A stretch of DNA of 64,000 nucleotides from Eretmocerus hayati. Taxonomy: Eukaryota > Arthropoda > Insecta > Hymenoptera > Aphelinidae. Both the position numbers and the translations under genes were made by a program. How positions within the stretch are numbered: position 1 is the stretch's first letter; every line of letters starts with the position of its first letter. The stretch spans positions 10,581,736-10,645,735 of the forward strand of contig CM056742.1 of assembly GCA_029851415.1 (NCBI GenBank), given 5' to 3'. The notes beneath the pieces are model-generated. The model was not told the origin of the DNA, searched no databases, and saw only the letters and a program-made list of their open reading frames with translations. Positions 47,449 to 61,300 of this stretch are shown here, in pieces.

Positions 47449-49132
47449 CTACAATATAGTAACTTTTTCCTCAAAGAACTCCTCCTCCTCCTCCTCGACC
47501 ATCTCTTCACCTTCGGCCATCTCCTCCTCCTCGACGACTTCTTCTTCGACCATTTCTACTTCCTCAAAATTTTTTTCCATATTCTCATCATCAACTTTCT
47601 TGATGGACGATTTCGAATCCTCTAAAGTGACACCGTCATTTTGACTCTCCGCCGATTTTTCGACTTCAGACACACTTTCAACCTGTTGCCGATGAGGCCT
47701 TTTATTTTTACCAACAAACCTCCAAGGATACCTTCTTTCTGCAGGTTCAAGCTCATTTGGATGATGTTTTCTTAAATGCAGGGTCAATGTACCAGTTTGA
47801 GTATAACTTTTACCACACACGTGGCATGTATGCGGTTTTTCACCTGTATGAACCACAATATGTTTTTTCAAATACTTCCTCGCTGCAAATCCTTTACCAC
47901 AATATTCACAAATTTCAGGCCTCTCACCAGAATGTATCCTCATATGTAACTTCATATACCCTTTTCGCATTTTTTTTGAGCAAATATCGCATGTGACCTG
48001 ATCTTCTCCAGTATGTTTAGCCATGTGTTCTCGAAAACAAGCTTTATAAACTGATTCGTAGCCACACTCTTCGCAATGATAAGTTTTTCTACCCTTATTT
48101 TCCACGTGGAAGGATTGAATGTGTTTTTGAAGGTACGATTCGTGACGAAAGCTTCTATCGCATTGATTGCATGGTAAGAGTTTTGTATCCCGTTTGTGAG
48201 CTGCCATATGAACTTTTAGAGATTGCCTTGAGTAGAAGACTTTTCCGCAAGTGGTGCAGGGCTCGTTGAGCTCATCGTGGATTGAAGTTATGTGTTTCCT
48301 AAGTTTGTTGCTCGAATTGAATTTTTCTCCGCAAATCTGACAGACTAATAATTCTCCATGGGCTGCAATCATATGAACTTTGAGGTACTTGTCTTTCTTG
48401 AAAACCTTGTTGCACTGCGTACACGGAGCTATTTGATTTTCACCTTCAAAATGAATCTTCTCTGAGGTTTCGCGTTGTCCATCAGTCTCGTTGGTTTTTT
48501 TCTCTTTTTTGGGATAGATAATTCGAGGTTTGCGAATTTGTTTACAGCTTTCTGGTAACGCATTCATATCGACGAGACCGCAGTTGTTAATGTGACGAAT
48601 GTAATTAGGTTTTGAGGTGAACCTGGCTCTACACATTTTGCATGTGTGAATGGCAATGGGTTCACGAAGAGCTGCTCTGGTACGAGCTATGGATCTTTCA
48701 GTTTTGTGAATTATGAGAGATGAGCTATCAGGGAAGTTTTCATGGCAAGAATCGCACTCGTATGCGATCATGTTGACAGTTGGTGATTCGGTCTCGATCA
48801 CTTCTTCATTTAGTTGATCTTCTCCTTCATCTCTGTGGATAACTTCTTCGTCTCCAGAGTGGAATTCTAATCGGAAATCACCTGTGTTGGTATCTTCTTC
48901 GTCGGATGAAACGATGACGATAGAGTTGTCAGTAGCTCGGTTGATCGAGTTTTCAGGAGGGTGATATATGATCACCTGATGGTTGTTGATGGTTCCGAGT
49001 ATGTTTATTCTTACATCAGAGTTGACGGAAGGAGCGGCGTTGGTGTTGATAATCTGTTTGACGTCTTTCGATAATTTTGGTTTTGGCTTGCGTTGCAGAA
49101 TCGATGGGATCCTCGTCCGCTCTCGCTTGGGC
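47449..49132 (-). CDS. Alternative 3' zinc-finger exon, unit 4, long acidic tail (560 aa)
   Basis: It starts after tcaatttcag with G plus codons PKRERTRIPSIL. A basic, Lys/Pro-rich start is followed by an acidic stretch. About ten fingers lie between residues 125 and 475. The first lacks a clear second His, and the second ends HINNC (C2HC). One finger (CSKKMRKGYMKLH) is shortened by one residue in its helix region. After the last finger (HLRKHHPNELEP...) the protein ends in about 60 residues that are mostly Glu and Val, with repeated EEVE/EMVEEE units. Such acidic tails can act as activation or interaction segments; that is inference. Confidence 0.88.
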
Positions 49133-49736
49133 CTGAAATTGACCAAAAAATTCTTCAATTAGTCGATGAGAGGAGGTCTTTCAGACACTAAGCGAATGCG
49201 GACGGGATGTATCCCTATTCGATTTTCGAGGGCGATTTCAAATTCCTTGATTAGAGACACCGCGACGACATCATCTACTGTTGCGATACACAACTTATGA
49301 ACTATTACATACTCTTTGTTGAATTTTCCAAAAGATACGAAAGAGATGGTGAATATGAAATGATGTTGAAATAAAAGCTGGATGAATTCCAAGGGAAAAA
49401 TTATCTTATATTTTCCATACCTATGAAAATCTTAGTACATGAACCTGTGATCGAGGTAATAATATGTGCTTTGATATGCAAATACAAAATCAACAAAATC
49501 GATTATTGTGAATGAATTTCGAGAACTACATGGTATTGGAATTTGAACATTTCAGGGTATGTCAATATCACTGTCCGTATAAAAAAATTAAGTTGTTGAT
49601 AAAAATTGGTTGAATGATGGCACTACGAAAAGTGAATTCAAATAATTCATCATAACTTACATCGACACTGATTCAATATTGAGCTATAGCAACACTTCGT
49701 TCGGTAAATCTCGACAAATATCAATCTCAACACAAT
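49133..49736. other. Spacer between units 4 and 3
   Basis: Next to the unit 4 acceptor lies a short coding-like minus-strand open frame ending ...RPPLID (49159-49392) that has no donor. The rest is AT-rich. Confidence 0.5.
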
Positions 49737-50991
49737 TCAATTCGTCCCGATAATGAGTTCAGATTCTGCATCATTAACTTGGCGGGTATGAACCATGATA
49801 GGTCCACTGGAAACATCGGCATCAGCATTATTAGTCGCAGAAGTACTTCGATTAACGCGTTGCCTTGTACTACCGCACTTATGCTTCTTCAACCAAACGT
49901 TTTGTGAAAAGCACTTTCCACAAACGTTACACTTGTAAGGTTTCACTTTTGTATGAGTCCTCTGATGAACTACCAAATTTTTCATTTGTCTAAATCCCTT
50001 AGAACAAACATCGCAACTAAACGGCTTTTCATCGCTATGTATCCTTTTGTGTATCTTTAAATAATAATTACTGGCCACTGGTGTTCCGCACTCGTCACAG
50101 ATGACCTTAGCACCAGTGTGAACTTTCATATGAGTTTTTACAGCATTTTTCCAAAAACTGGAGTAATCACACACGTCGCATGTATACTTTTTCTGTCTAC
50201 CCTCTGGTGCATGTATCGTCATGTGAAGCGTCAAACTTCTTTTATCTGCATAACAAGCTTTACAAATATCACATGAAAATGGTTTTGCTCCTGTATGACT
50301 GATACAATGCCTTTCCAAGACAATTTTAGATGCGAATCCTTTGCCGCATTCGTCGCACCGTAGATTAAAATCATCAGCGTGATTTTTCTCATGTTTCTTG
50401 ATGTAATTTCTTGAAAATGTTGTAAAATCGCAGTACTTGCATTTAAATTCACGCCTCTTATGCTTGCTGGCAATATGATTTTCGCAGCCAATTTTCGTTT
50501 TGAATAATTTCTGACAGCTTTTGCATCGATATGCTAGGCGATATTTGCGACTCTGTGGATGCTCAACCTGCATGTGTTTTACGCATTGTCTAACGCTAGG
50601 AAATACGTGGTCACACCTGTTGCACTGATACAGATTTCGAAAAGCGCCGGATTCTAGTTTGACCAAAAGATTTCGAATTGGACCATGATCACGGATGTCA
50701 TTGACGTTCACTTCGTCGTCGTCGTCATCCGCCTCAGATTTCATAGGCTCGTCGGTCTCACTTTGAAATTGCTGATCCTCGCAGTCTGTTCGCATCGAAG
50801 CTACTGAAGCTATTCTAATGCCAGACTCATCGAAGTAATCTTCACCATCACCTGAAACATCTTCGATACTGTGTTCCTCATTTAGATGATGCTTGATCTC
50901 GATATCTTCGGGGCCACCATCGCTGTCTACAGCCTCAGCCTCCTCGTATTTGTCCTTCGTCTCTGGATCATCCACGGCAGCGGAAGATTTT
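49737..50991 (-). CDS. Alternative 3' zinc-finger exon, unit 3 (417 aa)
   Basis: It starts after gtctgtgcag with A plus codons KSSAAVDDPETKDK. The first 115 residues are strongly acidic and include PMKSE and LVKLE, both SUMO-type motifs. Nine fingers follow (about 120-370). The last has the form CxxC...HxxxC. Several fingers have aromatic CDYSSFWK-type centres instead of the standard CGKxF. The tail is short and Ser/Asn-rich (TSATNNADADVSS...). The spacing between fingers is regular. It is inferred to be a DNA-binding alternative end of the ZAD gene. Confidence 0.88.
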
Positions 50992-53486
50992 CTGCACAGA
51001 CAATCAAGCAAAGCTTTTTAGTTTATTCCTGCTTTGAAGTCTTTATAAAAAAAGAAATTTCCTGAGATACTTTCGAGACGAAGACACGAGGAGGCTCAGG
51101 GCTTAGAATCAATTCTCACTTCCTTATTCTTCATGCTTAAATTATACTCGAATCGTATCAACCAATCAACAGTTAGCTAATGCTATTTCGTAGGCAGCAT
51201 GTTCAAAACTAACAGCAACAAGTGTTACCATTCATGAATCAAGATACGAACAATCAATTACTGTAATCAAACACTTTCCAGTTTCGACAAGTGCCATAGT
51301 ACCACATCTGTAAAACAGATTTGATAGATATTAAGTATTTTTTTGAGCTTTTACGAATTAGAAAATGAAAAAATCCGTAAATTAGAATTAAAAAAGAACT
51401 TCCAAGGCATAAATTCTCCCGATGCACATTATTTTCCATCAGTCGATAATACATGATTTTGAAATTATGGTAGAGTGAAGCTATTTAGAGATGGAGATGT
51501 GCATCTATAAGGTCCAAATTCTTTTGCAGTAACAACGGTTGAAAGCTCAGATTCATGCTGCTGAACTTCAATCACCATATAATGGCTGAGCATGCCATAG
51601 ATGCAGTCAGTCCATCAGTGTAATAATGGTCATTGATATGATTCGATTGGGTATGAAAAATAATTGACCTCTACATCCAAACAAGACATGATTTGAATAG
51701 ATACATTCTCAATTGGGGTAAATTCATGCCCAACATATTGGTCATCTAGGTGATAATACAGAAATAAAGGGAGGTTTGATAGTCTTATCAAAAGCAACAG
51801 AACGTGAGTAATTCAGAACGAAGAAAAGTGAGTAACCAGTTTATGCTAAGCTTCCTCAACAAGTTTTATTGAATAAAAAAGTATATCATATACAAAAATT
51901 ATAAGCACGCTAAAATAGCGTGGAAACCAGTTTCAATAATTGTAGGAATGTTCACATGGTGTTTAGATGGGAGATATTCAAATATGTAGTCAACTTCAAA
52001 CAGATCAATCACCCTGAATCAAATAGTAGATTCCCTGCCAATGCATAGAAGGGAAAATTAATTCATAACTGGCCACGTGCTTCTACAAACTAAATCACAA
52101 CAGTGCTTCCTAATTACCAAGATTCACTATTCGGAAGAATAAACTCAGAGTTTGAAGTAAAGATATCAACTGACCTCGACAGAATCATACAAGGGAAAAA
52201 TATTCCAGAAATTGTGGGTACAGGCTCACATTCCTACACTTGTATCAGTATTCACCAACTCTGTTTGCTTGGTCAGACTGCATTAATAAAGATTGAGCAG
52301 AAAAGTCTACTGGTCATACATGAGTGATGCTTCATTTCATAAGATTTCATACAAAAGAATATTGAAATATTGGGAGAAATCGTTAAATATACTAATACAA
52401 ATCTGTGTAGAAATCTTGTTGTTTAGAACAAGCAAAAAACTTTACATGTGGATAATAATAGGGGAACTCTGCTCCCACCAATTGTACATGTGTTATCGTA
52501 TTAGTTAGAGAACACATGCGAGAGCTTTCTTAACAATGATCGGTGTAGATATTTTCTGTTGATACGATTACAAAAAAGAACTTCATACAACGTGAAGTTT
52601 TATTCAAGGTCTGGGAGTTGGAATGTGAATGAGCATGGGTCTACAATTAAAATAGAAAAATGCCACTTGAAAACATGAAATGGATATCAAGACATTGAGA
52701 CAGGGTGTCTGTCACCATCAATTATGACAGCATAGAAAATGGATCATTTGAATGCTGTATATCTCTGACAAGTCACAACGGATGTAGTTACGAAGAATCT
52801 AGGAGGATAACAAATAACCTGTATCTCCTACAGTATTTACAGTTACAAGTCACTAAGGAGAATCAAGGTTCTAAAATATATAACCAATATTCGCATTCTG
52901 TTATTCAGAGATGAATCTCATCTTAGTTCTTGCTAGAATCTAATAATATTATCATAATTGCTGCTCAGTTATCTTCATCCCTATTAATTTCAATCTCCAT
53001 CATAATACATAACAAATGGAGATGATAATTGCACTTGGGTGGGTTTGATAGATATATACTACAAAGTGTAAAATTTTCTGAAAAGTTTGCAATGAAAATG
53101 TCTGGTTCAACTTCAAGATTGCTGTCCGCAACTCATTATTAGAAGTCAATAACACACGAATAAGTGAATGTGACATTGCAGGACGTAGTGAATGGCAACT
53201 TGATATCATGAGTGTGCGATCAAGCATATTTTTATATCACGAAACACAAGTGTATAAAACGCCGAAAATCAGTCTGAAAATCGATTTGTATGTTGGAACT
53301 GTGTGAAAAAGTCACAAATCTTCATTGCACCCCACAATCATCATACCTCTGAATATTAACAACTCAAATCTAATCTACACGTTGGAGTACATAAGGCTCA
53401 TGTTGATAAGGCAATAAAATTTTCATACTGTCTAATATGAATTCTCTTGGACGTCAGAATGATAAATCGCGAAGCTAAATCATAAA
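50992..53486. other. Spacer between units 3 and 2
   Basis: AT-rich, 2.5 kb. I see no exon, repeat or clear signal. Confidence 0.5.
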
Positions 53487-54654
53487 TCAAGTCGGAATAA
53501 GAACGATTCCGCTCGTGGGATTAGGCTCAAGCTCATCAACTTCATCCAACTCTTGTTGATGCTGTCTAAGTACAGCTTCTTCCTGCTCGGGCGATAATAA
53601 TAAATTTCTCTGCTGCAAATGTATCTGGGTCTCATGCTCCAACTGCTGTCTAGCTGTATGCTTTGCATGAGTTCTCATATGCGAATTCAACATAGTCTTT
53701 GAAGCAAAACTTTTTTTACAAGTCTCGCATGGATAAGGCCTATCACCAGTGTGGCTTCTGAGATGAACAACAAGGGTAGTCCTCTGGGTAAAACTTTTTT
53801 CACAATGTGTGCACTTGTGAGGTCTTTCACCCGTATGAGTTCTGCGGTGCACACTAAGGTAATTTTGCGATATGAAGCCTTTGTTACAGACATCGCATAC
53901 ATGGGGCTTCTCCCCTGTATGTTTACGAACGTGAACTTGCAGATACGTCTTGCTCGAAACGCTCTTACCGCATATGTGACAGACAAATTCCATTGGAGGT
54001 AGTCCACCCTTACTATGTGTCCTCATATGAACCAGGAGTACCTGCCTCCTGCAGAAACGTTTGTCGCAAATCTCACATCGATGTTTCTTTTGAGGCGCCA
54101 CGTAGTCTGGCTGATGAAGTTTTGAGTGAAGTCTTAAACCTTGACGGTAACGGAATGTCGCTTGGCATACTCCACATTGGAATGGTTTATCATCATCTTC
54201 GGTATCATTATTAGATATATTTCCATCAAGAATATCTTCTTTGCATTGGTGAAGATTAAGCTCTTCACGATAGGGGCTGGTATAGCCACAATTTTCACAG
54301 GCATAGAGATGAGTTTCGAGGTCTCGCTGTGAGTGTTCAAGAGCTTCGTGCTCACGAAAATCGTCTTCGCCTTCAAAAGTTCTTGAACATATGCCGCAGG
54401 CGAATACAACGACTTGTTGTTGTTCGTCGTGGTCCATTTCTGTGTGAGTTCTGTAGTGAACTTCAAAACTGGACTCGTCGACGAAAGTCTCGTTGCACAG
54501 GCTGCATTGAAGTACAGAGTGTTGGTGTCGGACTAGACCATTTGGTTTGGTCTCAAGGTCGAGAGGATGCTCTTGCTGTTGAAGATGATCCAGTTGATGA
54601 TGCGGTGAAAACATCAGCGGGTCTTCTTCGGAGCCATTTTGTACCACGAGGTAT
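53487..54654 (-). CDS. Alternative 3' zinc-finger exon, unit 2 (388 aa)
   Basis: It starts after tgatttgcag with A plus codons YLVVQNGSEEDP. Nine fingers lie between about residues 48 and 340. The third (CENC...HLHQC type) has Cys in place of the last His. The last four are classical, with TGEKP, TGERP and TGDRP linkers, which is typical of contiguous DNA-groove binding. After the fingers comes a Gln- and Glu-rich helix-forming tail of about 50 residues, ending ...SGIVLIPT. A Gln/Asp-rich segment precedes the fingers. The opening codons resemble those of unit 1 (A then TAC). It is inferred to be an alternative end of the ZAD gene. Confidence 0.88.
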
Positions 54655-57213
54655 CTGCAAATCAAACACACCAAGCTACGTTTAGTCAAGCTCTTCAGAG
54701 GCTTTCGGTTGCTCCACGTTTCTATCTTTCTCTGCTGCTTTTTTTTAAGACGCAATCAATACAATATGTAATCTATTTATTCATTATTCACTTCATCAAA
54801 ATCGAGCTGTGCGCTAAATTCAAACTTTCGTCACTCAACTCTTGTGCGTGCACTCTGATAATATTGTGTCACTGTTGATTGAATCGGTTTGTTTTATGAT
54901 GTGGATATGTGCTGGATTTGATGATATAAATTGATGATAAAAAATCAGAATTAAAAGCTCCCTGGTGCCAAGCGACGATTTTAAAAATCTAATCGATACA
55001 TACAATGCTAGGCTATTTTACTCGACTTAATTTTTTTCCAAGATACATTGCTGCCATAATCAATATACTCAACCCTATACTCGATCCTACGATTGCAATT
55101 TGCGGCTAGTACGGGAATCCAATTAGCTGCTAACAAGGGAATTTAATTTTTTCTACTTTGATCTATGGTGTCAAAATCATAATCAACTTCTTACAATAAG
55201 CTTTCACTCGCACTCCATATTTTTTTCGTTTTTCAACACTACGACTCTAATTCTGACGTCAGTACTTGAACAAATTTGAAGGAAACACGATTCTGAAAGT
55301 CGGGGAACGCAATCCAATTTACGCGGATTGAGAGGCGATATTTTCGAAGTTAAGCGTCGCTTGGTTAGTCGATCATTATATCTCAAGTATTAAAACCAGC
55401 TAGCTATCTGGCATCAACAATTAATGTTGAATTATATAACATTTGAAATGAAAAGACATCGAGGTTAGTACCTACCTGCATTGAAGTGAAATTTGCATAT
55501 TTAGCTTGACTGCTTCTCTGGATCATATAATGCTCTGATGAATCAATAAGCGAATCAGTTGTTCACCAAAACTCAATCAAGAACAATTTTGGAGTAAATA
55601 ATAAGGCTGAATCCATTTTTGGAGTTATAAAACGACAGTGAGATAACAAAAGGTTCAAAAATTGATTCAGGTTGTTCTAGAGAAATAAAAGCACTGAGTC
55701 GCTGGACAAGATTTATATAATCACATGGGATAAAGGAGATTTATAATCGCGGTTCTTCATTACATATAGTTACAGTGCAGATCATCGATTTTTTACGAGT
55801 GGCCGTATAGGAATTGTGATCATCCTAACAGTCAAACATTCTAAATTCGCGAGCAAAACTCTTCATGATATAGTAAGAAATTTCATCAATGCCCCATACT
55901 GTGACGAAAAACAAGGCTATGGACTCCACAAAAATCTCTCGCTAGCTTTGAAACTTGATTGGAAAGTGGGTGAAATGGAGAAGAAAAGGCTATGATAAAT
56001 TCTAACTATGTACAAAGATACATTGCGTCTAGGTGCTTTGTTGACGCATCTTTGATCACAATTGAAAAACCTGTAACTTGTATCAGAGAATCCTTAAAAA
56101 AATTTCCAACTAGTGCACGATAAGTGCTACATTTTCAAGCACATATATCGACATGTCTGATGAGTTACATCACGAGTAACAGATTAATACTACAATTCAA
56201 GACTCTATAACAGCTAACATACGTTGATCGATAGTTGAAAAATTTATAAACCTCGAGTGTTTCATTTTTGTTTCATCTGTCATCTGTTGACTCCCATCAA
56301 AAACTCGTTATTAGAACAACCCATAAATGGTGAAGTGAGCTTAGAAAACTCACGAGTAACCTGGGGTCCCAAATTTCAAGTACAACTCTTACATAACAAC
56401 AAATTGGGCATGTGGCTTTTTTGATCAAAATCTCATTATCAATTCCCTACCAGAGGAACCTCTTTAATCAAAAAGATCCATGGCACTAGTTAAGTTTTCT
56501 TTCAAGGCATCACATCAATCAATAATAGGCAAAAAGGCACGATGAATCATTAACTACACCAAGATATTGGTGGACTGCTGAAGATGCATAGATTTTTTCT
56601 GTATCTAACAAATGGAATTGACAAGACATTACTTTCCGTATTGCATGAGTGACTTGAATCACAAGATGATTCGTAAAGCCCTAACTTGTCAAAATATCAT
56701 GATTTTTTATCAAAAATGACCAGAGAGTCTCGTTCTAATTTCCAAGTCAATACCCATTTAATGATACAAATAAATGCAGTAATTGGATATCACAGTGATT
56801 ACATTTGATAAGTGCTCAAACAACAAATTTGAGCAATCTATTTGACACCACCATATCTTACGCTAATTTTGGTCACATTTCGAACCCCCTTTGGTTCTTT
56901 TGGCTCATCTGATTGATTTTATCCTAGTATTGCACCACATAAATACCAATATATACCACAGTATCAACATCATCTTTATCCAATGTACGTGGATGCTCAG
57001 GTAAATGAAATCCTAATGAAAATCTGTACTAACGGTGAGAAAATATCAATGACAGTCCATGATTTGTGAAAGCTTGTAATTCCACAATTTCCTTCAATGC
57101 GGCCATTGCCCAAAACTCGTTCAAACTGACACGTCTTCATCAAATAAACGCGTCTCTCACGTTAAGAAAACAAAATTCATACGCGAAAAAGGCACGTGAC
57201 CTAGTGAATTGCT
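54655..57213. other. Spacer between units 2 and 1
   Basis: AT-rich. It contains a palindromic TGACGTCA at 55254-55261 whose surroundings resemble those of a second site at 60558-60565. No exon seen. Confidence 0.5.
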
Positions 57214-58372
57214 TCAATGTTTCTTCATGTGATTGAGCATGATTGTCCTTGTAACAAATCCCTTGCCACATAAAGTACACGTGTACGGTCTCTCCCCGGT
57301 ATGATATCTTCGATGAACAGTAAGAGTAGAAGCTTGAGTGAATGATTTTCCGCACATGGCGCAAAGGTAAGGCCTCTCTCCCGTGTGAATTCTTTGATGC
57401 ACGACGTAATACTTTCGATGTGTAAATCCCTTACCACAGACGTCACATATGAGTGGGCGTGATCGGTGTACGGACTTGTGAGAGATGAGAGTTTCGATAG
57501 TGGGAAACTCTTTGGCGCAAGTCTCGCACGTATATGAATTGCTTGCCTTGTTAAACAAGATTTCACTCTTGTCTTTAGCTCCGGATGTGGCTGAACTCGA
57601 TTTGCCGCTACCATCGGATGCTGTGGCTGGCTTGTGGGTTTTGGCATGATGGTTGTACAAGTTACGCGTCTCAAATCTCATATGGCAGTGAGGACAAGAA
57701 TAAGGTTTATCCTGGCCCTCGGCCATTTCATGCATTCGTTTGTGTTTGTCAAGCAGTGTGCGGTATCGAAAGCTTGCTTGGCACTTGTCACAGGAGAAAT
57801 TTTTGGACTGCTGCGGTTGCTGAGGCTGAGGAGGTGGTTGATTGATTAAGCCACCACCACCACTATTACTATTGGATGCTTGATATTGTGAAGTCTCAGG
57901 AGAGAGACTTGGATCTGGTGACGAAACCTGGTGAACTACAATGGAATCTTGAAAATTTGGCGATTGTAGAGATAATTCATCAGACACTTGGATGTGACTT
58001 GAAGCTATAAACGACCTCGAGCACAAGTGGCAGGTAAAACGCATCAGTTGAGCCTCACCAAGCTGCTCGCGATGGCTTACTCGAAGATGATAGGTTAATT
58101 TTGTACCACAGTTTGGACATGAGTGGCTCTCGGTGAAGAGCTGCACGTGGTCCAGGTAACCCTGCTGTTCTAGCTGTTGGTCATGTAAAATTTGGCTGGG
58201 GCTTAACGTAGGGGATGAAAGGGGTATGTGTAAGCCAGCAGAGGCGAGTACGTTGAAATTTTGCTGCTGAAGGAGATTGGGGTAGCCAGAAGCGAAGCTC
58301 AGCTCGTCACTTTCCGCAGTGGGCGAAAGAATTTGACGAAGCATGCCGGAGAGACCACCAAATGACTCGTAT
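57214..58372 (-). CDS. Alternative 3' zinc-finger exon, unit 1 (385 aa)
   Basis: This terminal exon starts after tctttacag with A plus codons YESFGGLSGM..., and so can follow the shared GG end. About the first 190 residues are Gln-, Ser- and Pro-rich, including a short glycine run. They include two imperfect fingers: SCPNC with short His spacing near residue 85, and CHLC near 110 lacking a proper His pair. Six good C2H2 fingers follow (about 195-385), the last three or four joined by TGERPY linkers. The protein ends directly after the last finger (LNHMKKH). It is inferred to bind DNA as one isoform of the ZAD gene. As the unit nearest the hub, it would be the default partner if splice choice favours proximity. 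Confidence 0.88.
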
Positions 58373-61300
58373 CTGTAAAGATCGTCAAAGGGTCCCTAAC
58401 TATTTTTCAATTACTGTGGCATTGGGGAAACAGCCAGGGTGTGCAACAGGTGTGCTAAGTCAGTGAGACTGATCTTGTATATGTGTGATGTACCTTGGAA
58501 GTGACTGTAGAAACATGATGGAATTGGTGAACGGTGCTTGATTATCTATATTTAATAAAGTCGAAAGTTGTGTTGGTCTACTCAGCGTTGTTATGAATGT
58601 GCTGCTGTCTGACATGCAATTGTAATGTTTGCGTGAAACAAGTTGAACAGAATTGTGAAATCACTCATGATTCACACTCTCGATTGCAGGAGTCCTGAAG
58701 AAGGGAAGAAAAACACAAGTGACTCTAATGTAATTGCAACGAGAAAAACTCAATTTACCTTTGAGAATATGAGTAAATACAATCGTAAGAATATTTTCCT
58801 ACAATATATTGAATTTTTTAAAACTGCTGTAAGATGTCAGGTAAATCCAGAAATGTAAAATTGTGTGCTCAACATAACAAAGGGCCTGAGTATGTAGACT
58901 CTGAAATCGAAACTAGGCCTGAGATTCAGGCGTGTCTTCCATAAAACATTAGTAAAAAGAAACAATTATCATTTTAGCTGAGTGCTGTTCCGAGAAGTAT
59001 CAACAAATACTACGTGTGGCAAGGAAAGAGTGGTACTGGCGGTATCACCAATCGTTAATTGAAGAGAAAGCCAAGACACACTTTTGCTATCATTCAAGTG
59101 AATTAGGATGAGTTACAACTCAAATTTGTATCTGGTACCCCATAATCTCAGATAGATTTGACTAGTATTCATAACTGTGACGACATTTTTTAGTAATTTA
59201 ACTGACCCTCAAGCTGTAAATGTAGTATGAGAATTTTTTATGAGAATTCATCAACCCCTATATCTCCTTGAAGGCAGAGTTTTTAACAGCTATAGCTGAT
59301 GCGATTGAAATTATAAACAATTTTAATGAGAGAAGTAGATGATCCGTCATTAGATTCACTCAACTGTAAAAATGATGAAATTCATGACAAGTTCCAAATA
59401 CACTGGACTGTTCAAGATTGTGTAAACTCTCAGAAACAATCTTCTTCCAACATTCAAAATAATTTGGACATGGATCACAGTTGACAATTAGCAATAGGTA
59501 CAGGTACATAATTGCTGGTGAATTTGCTTGGTGCATGGTGCTATAAAATTGCATAGTAATTTCAGTCGTTTAATGATGGAAGTAGAGCACTCCTTTGAAG
59601 GTGTCAAGATAAGGTAGTCTTCATTATTAGTCGGGTGTAAGGATACTGTCAGTTCAGGTCAACAAGAAAACAGGCAACACGCTTAAAAAGGTTCAAGTCA
59701 AGGATTCTCAGACATGGATCAGGGCGTATTGTCGACTACTTATTCTAAAAATCAACAGCAAAGAATCCTCACCTTCATTTTAAAAGAGTAACAGTGAGTA
59801 GGTCCACAACTTGCAACCGCGACTGAGACAGCAGAAGGAAGATGCATCAGCCATGTTGATCTAGCCACCAACCATGTGAAACTTCATTGTAGTCTGCTTT
59901 CCCTGATTGCACTGCACTCGCGATATTCGATCACAGAATTGGAAACTCTCGCGATACACAAAGCATCGGACGCGGAACAATATTCCAACCGATTCCATTC
60001 ATCAAATTAGAACTCACAATAACAGACGGAAAACACGTGTAGTGAGGGTGTGTAGGCTCAACTCAACGCTGTATTGATTGAATCGCGTCAAAATACGCTC
60101 ATAAAACATGAAAATATAATGAAAACCGAGACTTCTGTTGATTAATGCACGGTCAAAATATTGACCAGATAGCCAGAGACTGAATGTTAATAGCAATTGC
60201 TCACAGTCATCACTGGCAAGATTATTGGAATACAAATGATGAGCAAGCTGATGAGGGAGCCATATTGGAAGGTTTAATTACATATATATATAAAGAAGAA
60301 AATACTCGCCTTTGTTAAGTTTGGTAGTAATAGGTACAAGACCAAATATGTTCTTGAGTGATGATCTTCATCAGCAGCTGCCTCTTGCTCAGTTTGCCTC
60401 AAATATGTTGGTATTGTTTCACTTTCGATACCGTTTCAGCAACGGCAACGAACAAATTTTTGAAGCACTTGCTCGTCTCCGAGACAAGTCTTAATCCAAA
60501 GTCTTATCAATTTTTACGCCCGATGCATTTTTGCATAAGAACTATATTAGATAATTCTGACGTCAGAGATATCAAATTTGAATCAGCACGAATTTCAAGA
60601 ACTTAGAAATATCATTATTGTACGGCATTTAGCGATTCCAAAACCGAATAGCCAGCGGACAACTTAATATCAACCTTAACCCGCGCATGGCAGTTCATCA
60701 TAGAATAATAGCAAATGTATCAACCTATCAATCGTCAGTGATGTCTTCTGACCAAATTTGGTCGAGTGCGGCATTAGTGCCCTTACGTAAGCGTGGGAAT
60801 GTTATATCGACAACATGTAGACATGATTTTTACTCTGAACAGAGAGATCCTTAGCGTCAATGAGAGAAATTGCAGAAAAGAATAAAAATGTGATTCCAAA
60901 TAAAACTGAAACTAGTGAATGTCTCTGTTCATGATCAAATGTAGATATCTATTACAGCCAACGTTTCAGTAGACATATCCAATGAGTGACAAAGCAGCTG
61001 ATCTACATCAAAGTCATAAACTTGTACCTAAATATGGATATATCTTCTACTGGAACGTCCACCAACTACGAACTACTTTTTACATACACAAGTAAAATCT
61101 CAGTATCCAGTAATTTGAAACTGTGTATTGAGTAAGGGGAATATTCCTTCGTTCCCAGAAAAACAGCAAAATTCACTCAAGAACAACGTGAGTCAAGAGG
61201 AAAGTCCTTTCCAAATATACACTGAGATTAATTTTTTCAATTCAATTCAAATTACTGGATACACAGAGTCAAAGATGGTTGTGGATTTGATTGTGTACAC

